A DNA stretch of 64,000 nt, taken from Dermacentor variabilis (Eukaryota > Arthropoda > Arachnida > Ixodida > Ixodidae). The position numbers were made by a program, and so were the translations under genes. The notes beneath the pieces were generated by a model. That model worked only from the letters and a program-made list of their open reading frames with translations. It did no database searches and was not told the DNA's origin. The stretch is from the NCBI RefSeq assembly GCF_050947875.1, contig NW_027460346.1, positions 682,001 through 746,000 of the forward strand, read 5' to 3'. Of this stretch, positions 56,880-64,000 are shown one piece after another; the stretch's first letter is position 1; each line of letters begins with the position of its first letter.

Positions 56880-58335
56880 GCAATGGAGAGTTCTCGAACG
56901 TCGCCAAGAACCAGCGCAGTAGCCGCAGGCTACAAGGACTGCCCCCAGAGCACGGATTTTGCCTGAGACGACAAGGAAGATCGTCGCCAAGACAACCTCA
57001 ATGGCAGCCTCAGCGACCCCCATCGTGCTGCAACAGCCCAGGGAACCACTGACCTTCCGCGGGTCATCATTTGAAGACCCGGATACCTGGCTGGAAACAT
57101 GTGAAAGGTTCGCTGCATTCAACAACAGGAACTCCGAGGAGAAGCTCCGGCATATACTTCGCCTTAGAAGACGCCGCCAAGACGTGGTTTTAGACTGGGA
57201 ATAAACCCCGACTACATGGGAGCTCTTCCACCACGGCTTCTTGCAGACGTTCACAAGCGTCCTGTGCAAAGAGCGAGCCCAAGCTTTACTGGAAACCTGC
57301 ATGCAGCTGCAGAACGAGGACATCGTGATCTTTACGGAGGAGATGACTCGCATCTTCCGACAAGCCGACCCAGACATGCCGGAAAACCCAGACATGCGGG
57401 GGCCGGTCCGTGAGCCCATGCCCAAAGAACTAGAGACAGCTAGCGATGGAGGTGCGGTTGCTCTTTGTCGAATTGACGAAGATCCTCCGCCGCCGACGAG
57501 GACACCGAAGAGACTATCTCGACGCCATAACAATGTGACGCCGCCATCCCGACGAAGCCTGGAAGAAAACAATGCACCTACGAAAGACTTGACGACGCGA
57601 CGTACGAGCCACACGTCAACACGATGCAGCTGTGATCCGGCGCCAAGACCTAACTGCAACACAAGACAAAGAACGACCTACCTCGACGTGCTTCTCCATG
57701 GCCATGCAGTCACCGCCTTAGTGGACACAGGAGCCGACTACTCTGTCATCAGTCGATTATTCGCCGCTAAGCTGAAGAAAGTCAACACTGCGTGGGACGG
57801 CCCTCAAATTCGGACAGCTGGAAGACACCTCATAACGCCGACGAAAATCTGCATGGAAAGAATTACAGTTCATGACCGGATCTACACTGCAACGCTCGTT
57901 GTGCTCCAAGAGCGCTCGTGAGACGTAACTCTCGGCATGGACTTCCAGAACCAAGGTTGAAGTCGATAACGCTGTCCACAGACCAAGCGATACCGACATG
58001 GATGCCTTCCGGTAAGCGTGCTTTGAGTGTACTTGAGAACTGAATCAGCATCGCGCCTCGCTACAGCATCGTCATTTCCGTCGGCAGCGAAACACCTGCC
58101 GACGTAGAATGCGTCATCGAGGGCGACCAACGTATACTGCTCGACCTTGAAACTTGCGTTGCAAAAAGGATCGCACACTGCACGGAGGGAAAGCGAAAGT
58201 GATGCTAACAAACTTCAGCGAGGAGTTCAAGCACATCCACAAGGGCACGACTATCGCATACATCGAGGAAATTGCGGAAACCAGCAATGCATTTGTCCTC
58301 TTGGATTCGCTCCTACACTGACATCGATAGTTCTC
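56880..58335 (+). pseudogene. Ty3-type gag and protease region
   Basis: 56891-57204 gives a gag start and EPLTFRGSSFEDPDTWLETC, FAAFNNRNSEEKLRHILRLR. 57241-57413 gives ALLETCMQLQNEDIVIFTEE and MTRIFRQADPDMPENPDM. 57660-57921 contains VTALVDTGADYSVISRLFAA (protease D-T-G) and, after a stop, VTLGMDFQNQG. 58040-58320 in shifted frames gives SIVISVGSETPADVECVIEG and MLTNFSEEFKHIHKGTTIAY, the protease-RT linker. RT is missing because a CR1-like LINE begins at about 58345. The long minus-strand ORF over this region is a shadow. Confidence 0.82.
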
Positions 58336-58824
58336 AAACCAGACTTCTACATAAGCGGACATGGGAGCACAGCAATGATGCAAGCCAGCCAGGCGCCTTT
58401 TCGCTTTCTCGTGCAGATCGCAACAGTACTCACAGCACTGGACTTTTCTTCCGCTGTGCCTGGATCCGTATCACGGCCGCCCGCCATCTGTGACGTCCCC
58501 CTCTAGTCCTCCTGGCTTTCATCCCTCGGCAAACCGCCAACGCCGTTTTCTGAAATCCAAATCTGGTCCAACGTTTACCTGCCATCCGCATCGACAGACG
58601 CATCCTGTGCAACATACTTAAGGCAACAGCGGCCCGGCAACCCCGTCAGTGGGCATGGAAACACAGCAATTACGCACGCCAACCACACGCCTTTTCGCTT
58701 TCTCGTGCAGGTAGGCTCAGTACCTTCGCTTTACTGGAAACGATCTGACAACCTTTGTCTGCTGCTGCTTCCATGCCCACAAGTGTTGGTCTCATTGAGT
58801 TGCGAATGTTTCCATGTTGCGTAG

Positions 58825-59640
58825 TTGTTACTCATGAGTGGCGATGTTGAATCCAACCCTGGTGCTGAAGAAGATTCCGACAGACAATACGAAGAACTGG
58901 TCTCACTGATGAAATCGTTACATAAAAATATGGACACTAAACATGGTGAAATTATGGCATCCCTAAACGAACGACGGCAAGCTCAGACGTCTCTTGAGCA
59001 GCAGATGGCAGACATGTATAGCAGACATGCATAGCAAACTTTCTGTTGTAGAGAATTCATTATACGCTTCCAAAGAGCAGGCAGGCGAGAACGTTACCCC
59101 TCAAATTGCAGCACTAACCGACCGCTTAGACGATTTTGAGGACCGGTCCAGACAAGAGAACTTAATATTTTATGGCTTTCCTGATGATCCCTCTTAAACC
59201 TGGGCGGAGTCCGAAAAACTGATTTGTTCAGTCTTGAACACAGCAGTGCATCTAAACCTCGGTGTGGGTGACGAGCGCATAGGTCGTGCCATAGGTTAGG
59301 AAAATTTGTGTCTGGAAGATTTCATCAGTTGTGGTGAAATTCCTGTCATCCAAGCTCAGGGATAGCATTCTGGTCTCGAGAGCCAAGTTTAAAGATTCCA
59401 AAGTGTCCGTTAACGAAGACGTTTGTAAAGCGACGTGCTCTTCACGTAAAAAGTTGTATGACTTGGCAAACGCTGCTGGAAACAAATTTTCCATTCGCCA
59501 TAACAAACTTTCCATGAATAATAAATGCTATGTCTACTCGTCGGCTACTAATAGCGAACTGCCCCCAAGCAAAAGCTTCGTCAGGGCACGTGTTAACTCT
59601 AACTCCGATTCAGCATCAAACACGCCTTTGTCCTAACAAA
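58825..59640 (+). pseudogene. ORF1 of the CR1-like LINE with a 2A-like peptide
   Basis: The open frame starts LLLMSGDVESNPGAEEDSDR. DVESNPG-x is the 2A ribosome-skipping motif D-x-E-x-N-P-G|P, here with the last Pro changed to Ala. A charged coiled coil follows (SLMKSLHKNMDTKHGEIMAS, LEQQMADMYSRHA), then LTDRLDDFEDRSRQENLIFY. After a frameshift come FLSSKLRDSILVSRAKFKDS and NKFSIRHNKLSMNNKCYVYS. The RNA-binding role of ORF1p is known for the family. Several frameshifts are present. Confidence 0.72.
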
Positions 59641-59646
59641 GCAAGT

Positions 59647-60292
59647 GCTTCGAACGTAGAGCGATTTGACCATTCTTCCTTATTCTCAAATGTAAGAAGT
59701 TTTCTTAACAAGCATGAAGCTTTATTTGCCGTCCTGGACTCATGTGTTGACGTTGCTCTCTTCACTGAAACCTGGCTCTGATCATGTAGACAGCACAGAA
59801 CTTTTTCATTGTGAAAAGAAATACTGCATTTACCGCCATGACCGCAAATACGAATGCGGGGGCGGGGTTCTTATGGCTGTAAAAGCTGAACTTGTGTCGA
59901 TTTCCATTATACTTAACTGCCCTTTAGAAATTGTTTGTGTCCATGTCTCTTTAAATCATCAAAATATGCTCTTTTGCCTGTGTTATCGGCGACCAAACGC
60001 CCCTTTACAGTTTTGCGACCAATTGCATGACCTTTTAAATGACCTAGTGCTGCGTTTTCCACGTTATCCCCTGTTCCTCCTTGGCGACTTCAATTTGACA
60101 AAAATTGATTGGTCACACCCTACTCTCATAGTCAAGCGTGCATCAGGCGAGATTATGTCCTTTGTGAATTTGAGCCTTGACTTTGGTTTTACACAACTCG
60201 TATTGAAAACTACCAGAATTCGTCCTCCCTCAGCTAATCAACTTGACCTAGTCTTAACAACTACCTCCGATCTCGTACACTCGATGACATAG
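59647..60292 (+). pseudogene. Endonuclease of the CR1-like LINE
   Basis: 59647-59780 gives SSLFSNVRSFLNKHEALFAV and VDVALFTETWL (the T-E-T-W motif). The frame shifts and 59790-60292 gives YCIYRHDRKYECGGGVLMAV, NMLFCLCYRRPNAPLQF, FLLGDFNLTKIDW (G-D-F-N) and TRIRPPSANQLDLVLTTTSD (the x-x-L-D-L-V end). The usual final S-D-H is seen only as SNHC in a shifted frame at about 60308. It is an AP-type endonuclease that would nick target DNA. Confidence 0.75.
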
Positions 60293-60299
60293 TTTCCTG

Positions 60300-62340
60300 G
60301 TTTGAGTAACCATTGCTTTATCTACTTTACGATATCAGCTAACCGCGTATCACGCCCACATTGCGCACCTAAGAAGATTGGGAACTACGGCATAGCCGAT
60401 TATGTTCAATCAATCAATAACTACAGTTCTTTGTCTATACATACATGCCTGATTTCTTCGACTGTATAGTCGAAGAAGAATGGATTCTATTCAAAAACAA
60501 AATTACCACATTAAATCAACCAGTATGTACCATTGTACTATCTCGAGGAACAAGCGATCCCCTTGGTGCACAACAGCATTACGGAGACAGCTTAACAAGA
60601 AAAAAAGGCTATTCTGTAAAGCCAAGCTAACCAACAGCCCACTAAGCTGGCTTGTATACCACGACACCCTTGCTAAGTATCGTACTGCCCTTGAACAAGT
60701 AAAACAATCATTCCTCACAGACCCTCTTCCCTCCCACCTTTCAAACAACCCTTCAAAATTATGGTCCGTTATCAAGCCTCCCCAGAAAAACGTCATTTAA
60801 CTTGCTGATGACACTGATCAAGTCATTCCCAATGGCCAATGCTTTGATATGCTGAATGATGTATTTGCAAAGTGCTTTTCAGATACCACTGCTGCCTTAA
60901 TACCCAAATTGCGCTGTTGCAACTTTTTTACGATGAATCCTATCGGGATAGGCTCAGTTGGAGTGACGAAACTGATCCGAGGCTTGAAGATTTCGTCCTC
61001 TTATGGTGTGGATGAGATTAACTCGACATTTTTGAAAAACAATGAAGTGCACTCATCAGTCATTTCAGCCAGCATTTTTCCACAGTCCCTAGAGAACAGC
61101 ACACTGCTGCAGGACTGGAAGCTGGGTAAGGCGGTCCTGCTTTTCAAAACTGGTAACGCTCACTCTCCTCTTACCTATAGACCAATCGCATTAACAAGTA
61201 TCCCGTGTAAGCTATTAGAGCACATAACATATTCTAATATCATAGGCTTCCTTGAATAAAACTCATTTTTTAGTCCCGCTCAGCACGCTTTTCGGAAACA
61301 CTATTCGTGCGAAACTCAACTACTCTCTCTTACAAACAGCAAAGCTTCGTCCATCGACCATCGATCGATAATAGACTGCATATTTCTCGACTTTGCAAAA
61401 ACTTTCGATAAAGTCCCTCATAGCTTGCTTCTTTTAAAATTACATACACTAAACATTGACCCTCCCGTCGTGCAATGGATTGAATGTTTTCTTTCTAACC
61501 GCTCTCAGTTTGTAACAGCTAATAACTGTATCATCTACATCCCCTGTAAAATCCGGTGTTCCACAAGGTTCCGTTTTGGCCCCTTTATTACAACTAATAT
61601 ATATAAATGACCTTCCCGAATGCATTTCCCATCCATAAAGATTTGCGCCGATGACTGTGTTCTTTATCGTCAAATAACTAACCCTCATGATAACCTTCTC
61701 TTGCAATTTTACCTTGACGCTATCTCTAATTGGTGAAACAGTTGGCCTACGACTTTAAATGCTGCTAAATGCCAAAGCATTACAATTTCCCGCCGTACTA
61801 ACAAGCCTTTACCCTTTTGATACAGAATTAAATCGATACCCCTTGAAAACGTCACTTCCTATAAACGTCTCGGTGTTTACTTAACAAATAGCTTTTCATG
61901 GCATGTTCATTTAAACATATCGCCAACAATGCTAATCCCACTTTGGGTTACCTGCGCAGAAACTTTTCCCAAGCGCCAAAGCATCTTACGCTCACTTTGT
62001 GTCTAACCCTATTTCGACCTAAGCTCTAATATGCCTCCGCAATATGGGATCCAGCTGTTTGTACTTTAATTGACGATATCGGAGCAGTTCAAAATCGGGC
62101 AGCGCGTTTCATTCTATTTAACTATTTCCTTACTGCGAGTGTTTCCTGAATGAAATCGCAACTAGGTCTACCTAACTTACATGTTCGAAGGAAGCTCTCC
62201 TGTCTATGTTTATTTCGCAAAATTTATTTCGCTAGCCCATTTCTAAAAAGTAGAACAACTATACATTCTACAAAACAAAGCTATCCGTTTATTGAAAACT
62301 CAGGACGATACGGATCACACAATGCCATTTAATGCGAATA
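60300..62340 (+). pseudogene. Reverse transcriptase of the CR1-like LINE
   Basis: 60849-61259 reads LIRGLKISSSYGVDEINSTF, LQDWKLGKAVLLFKTGNAHS and TYRPIALTSIPCKLLEHITY. 61280-61620 has HAFRKHYSCETQL-type text, IIDCIFLDFAKTFDKVPHSL (D-F-x-K-A-F-D box, A changed to T), [13 protein letters not shown] and CADDCVLYR (A-D-D). 61850-62340 covers the thumb and C-terminus (LGVYLTNSFSWHVHL, LGYLRRNFSQAPK, then ENSGRYGSHNAI). Stops and frameshifts are spread along the region. Confidence 0.8.
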
Positions 62341-62373
62341 GCATTATTTGCCTACTTCAGCCGTTTATAGCCA

Positions 62374-62378
<5 letters not shown>

Positions 62379-62430
<52 letters not shown>

Positions 62431-62450
62431 GCTATCTATCTATCTATCCA
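62379..62450 (+). repeat. (TATC)n microsatellite
   Basis: About 17-18 TATC units with one G and one C substitution near the right end. It encodes a spurious SIYL repeat in one frame. Confidence 0.95.
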
Positions 62451-62464
62451 TCCTTTCACGCAGA

Positions 62465-63100
62465 CCCAGTGACCCGAATTATCTGCCTGCTTGGGCTACT
62501 AGGTGTGTGCTCCTGGTTGTGACACTGTCGTCGTCGTTCCATTGTCTTTATCGCATCCTCGTGATCTTACTCTCGTCTAGCAGTCGTCGTCACGCCATCT
62601 ACCCCGATCCAGTCACCCGAGTTGTCTAATAGCTTGGGCCAGAAGGTACTGACTCGTGGTTGTGATTCCGTTATGGTCGTTGCAGCGCAGTCATTCCAGC
62701 TTTGCCACTCAAGACTCGTCGTCAAGACTCACCATCTTCACGAGGAAGGTAGCGGCCGATAAGTGCAGCAGGGATGCCAATTGCTGGTCTGGTGAGGGAA
62801 TGAAGGTTGAATGAATCAAATGAGGGTTAAAGCCTAGTGGGCCTTGCTAAGTTGGTTGCACGGCAATTTGGCTGCAGTAATGAGGCGCTAGTATAGCTTC
62901 ACTGGCTCTCTGCAATTTTTTACCAGTGTCAGGCGCCCCTCCAAACATGAAGATGTAGTGGAGTGCAGAAGTATTCGAGCTTACGACCTTCAGATTAGAG
63001 GCCCGGTGTTCTACATCTGCTCCACGCCTTCTGCTCCAGCCAAGTGATCCAATAACTTGGGTCTTTATGTATGTGTTCCAGGTCGTGATGCCATAGTGGT
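62465..63100 (+). repeat. Degenerate tandem-like units of about 143 bp, interrupted by a SINE
   Basis: CCAGTGACCCGAATTATCTG (62465), CCAGTCACCCGAGTTGTCTA (62611) and CCAAGTGATCCAATAACTTG (63040) each lead to T-GGGC-x, a G-TTGTGAT-C-GT block, and then GTCGTTGCAG-like text. The units are strongly diverged. The third is separated by the SINE-like segment at 62820-63035. Confidence 0.5.
62930..63035 (-). mobile_element. tRNA-like SINE head
   Basis: Minus strand: GGCGTGGAGCAGATGTAGAA (A-box region), CACCGGGCCTCTAATCTGAA (anticodon-loop-like) and GGTCGTAAGCTCGAATACTT (B box), followed by a non-tRNA body. It looks like a tRNA gene at first sight, but the T-arm is mutated and the acceptor ends do not pair, so it is best called a SINE. 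Confidence 0.6.
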
Positions 63101-63247
63101 CATATCATTGCCGTCATTGCAGCTTTTAGAGCACGGCTTTTAAGCGCCCATCGCTGCGTTAAGCATCGGTATCGGTGTAGCCGAGTGAACTGGCAGAGCG
63201 AAGGATAAAAGAGCGAACGCGTAGCACAACGCGGAAGGAAGAAAGTC

Positions 63248-63292
63248 CTCTCGCCCCCGCGAGGGCTCTCTTCGCTCTCGCGGGGGCGAGAG
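63248..63292. repeat. Perfect GC-rich hairpin
   Basis: CTCTCGCCCCCGCGAG (63248-63263) and CTCGCGGGGGCGAGAG (63277-63292) are exact inverted repeats of 16 bp with a 13-nt loop. The hairpin lies just beyond the 3' end of the I-type LINE. No T-run follows, so it is not a bacterial-type terminator. Confidence 0.85.
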
Positions 63293-63324
63293 CGAAGATA
63301 GCAGAAAACGGAAGAGCAGGCTAC

Positions 63325-64000
63325 AGTAAAAGAGAGAGAGAGAGAAACAGAAGGGAGGAAAGGCAGAGTGGTTAACCAGACGCACGTCCGGTATACCACC
63401 CTGCACTGGAGGAAAAGGTATAGGGATGGAAAGACAGTTTTGCGCACTTCGCTCCGAGTCGACTTCAGGTACTGCAACAACGCCTTCGTGGCTTTCTGTG
63501 CCATCGGCGCGTGCGGCCATGGTCCGAGGACCTTCATTTCTAAAGGTGGTCTTGAGTCTAGCTGGTTTAGTGCTGTCCGTAGAGCTTCACGCTCGACGTC
63601 ATACTGGGGACAGAGACGTAGGATGTGTTCAATCGTTTCCATAGTTCCACAAGAGTCGCACATGTGCGTATCCCCCATTCCCATGTGGAACGAGTAGGCT
63701 TTCGTAAATGTCACCCCGAGCCATAAGCGGCGCAATACTGTCGCCACAGAGCTGGAAACGTTGATGAGAATTGTAGCATTAAGGATATTACAGTGAAATC
63801 ACGGGGTGGAAAGCGGAAAACGACCTGAGCTTTCGCTGAGTTGCCGGCGGCCACGGCATTCCCAGTCGCGTGGGCGATCTCATCTACGCTTCCGAGGGGG
63901 GATGGTGACGTGACGTGTGGAGGGCTGAGGCGAAATGCCGAGGAGGAACGTAAGGCGAAAGCATTAGAACAAAAGCGCAATGCCGCGCAAGAAGCGCTTT
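63325..64000 (-). mobile_element. I-type LINE C-terminus and 3' UTR, running off the window
   Basis: 63440-63747 encodes LRRLWLGVTFTKAYSFHMGM, HMCDSCGTMETIEHILRLCP (the C-x2-C...H...C zinc motif) and NQLDSRPPLEMKVLGPWPHA, KATKALLQYLKSTRSE. The frame continues in a shifted register at 63711-63980 with FPPRDFTVISLMLQFSSTFP. The 3' UTR (CCAGTGCAGGGTGGTATACC, TCTGGTTAACCAC) ends in a TC-rich tail at about 63325. It is the same family as the insertion at 33440-33938. Confidence 0.82.

Larger units (their letters stand above)
58345..62340 (+). mobile_element. CR1-like LINE, nearly full length, decayed
   Basis: The order is a 5' UTR with two tandem units, ORF1 with a 2A-like N-terminus, endonuclease, and RT with a short C-terminus. 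The 5' units repeat with a 294-bp offset (CATGGGAGCACAGCAATGAT at 58360 and CATGGAAACACAGCAATTAC at 58654; both continue CGCCTTTTCGCTTTCTCGTG). It interrupts Ty3 pol on its left. On the right it fades before a TATC microsatellite. Confidence 0.8.

Noticed and set aside
56811..57662. 283-codon minus-strand ORF
   Set aside because: It lies antisense to a recognisable Ty3 gag-protease region on the + strand. Its composition is that of a mirror frame.
62940..63035. tRNA gene on the minus strand
   Set aside because: The T-arm is mutated, the acceptor ends do not pair, and a non-tRNA body follows, so it is a SINE relic.
63248..63292. Rho-independent terminator
   Set aside because: The hairpin has no following T run and the DNA is eukaryotic.
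42883..64000. Heme-binding exon (FxxGxRxCxG) of the P450 gene
   Set aside because: I scanned the + strand for this motif and for the PERF region and saw no convincing match. A phrase near 46620 (FGSVKVWVRG) lacks the Cys.

Overview
This is eukaryotic, TE-dominated genomic DNA, almost certainly from a hard tick (Ixodida) or a close chelicerate relative. It has no operons, almost every long ORF is a fragment of a retroelement, and stop codons and frameshifts are everywhere. The repeats (tRNA-derived SINEs, RTE, CR1 and I-type LINEs, Penelope elements, Ty3 elements) look like those of ixodid genomes. That species assignment is inference and has not been searched. | The one convincing host gene is a cytochrome P450 on the + strand, seen as two exons 34.9 kb apart. 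Exon 7776-7948 carries the end of helix I through the ExxR motif. Exon 42804-42882 carries the segment after ExxR up to GYRIPAN. The splice sites are canonical, the phases match exactly (0/2, then 2/0), and the Arg codon of ExxR is split by the intron. Most of the window is therefore intron of this gene, filled with transposons; its other exons are not visible here. A frameshifted THAP zinc-finger fragment (about 49.2 kb) is the only other host-like coding piece. | Layout. 0-6 kb: a minus-strand Ty3 element (gag, protease, RT/RNase H, integrase, two short LTRs) abutting the integrase end of a second Ty3 element and a long (TA)n tract. 6-9.5 kb: an RTE LINE 3' end, the P450 exon, copies of a dispersed GACGGC-rich repeat and a 64-bp satellite. 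9.5-12.7 kb: a 2.2-kb LTR element with only a gag remnant, then a 0.67-kb palindromic fold-back element. 13-19 kb: gag, LTR, endonuclease, SINE and protease fragments. 20.4-24.7 kb: a nearly full-length but decayed I-type LINE. 27.8-32.2 kb: a four-level nest (a head-to-head Penelope pair in a CR1-like LINE in a mariner in another LINE fragment). 32.6-34.7 kb: an RTE LINE lacking its RT core and holding an I-type LINE with a 9-bp target duplication. 35.3-36.2 kb: a 23-24 bp minisatellite that reverses orientation. 38-40 kb: an RTE LINE split by a probable solo LTR, and a TTAA-flanked MITE inside another MITE. 40.3-41.9 kb: a Ty3 RNase H/integrase piece. 42.3-42.9 kb: an old SINE and the second P450 exon. 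48-52 kb: LINE tail, THAP fragment and an 808-bp solo LTR with GCGT target duplications. 52.7-56.9 kb: I-type LINE, RTE LINE with a young SINE (13-bp target duplication) and a Penelope end. 56.9-62.3 kb: Ty3 gag-protease interrupted by a CR1-like LINE whose first ORF opens with a 2A-like motif. 62.4-64 kb: microsatellite, SINE, GC hairpin and another I-type LINE end running off the window. | Nearly all elements are decayed, so few of the genes work together. The biologically meaningful unit is the P450 gene and its repeat-swollen introns.
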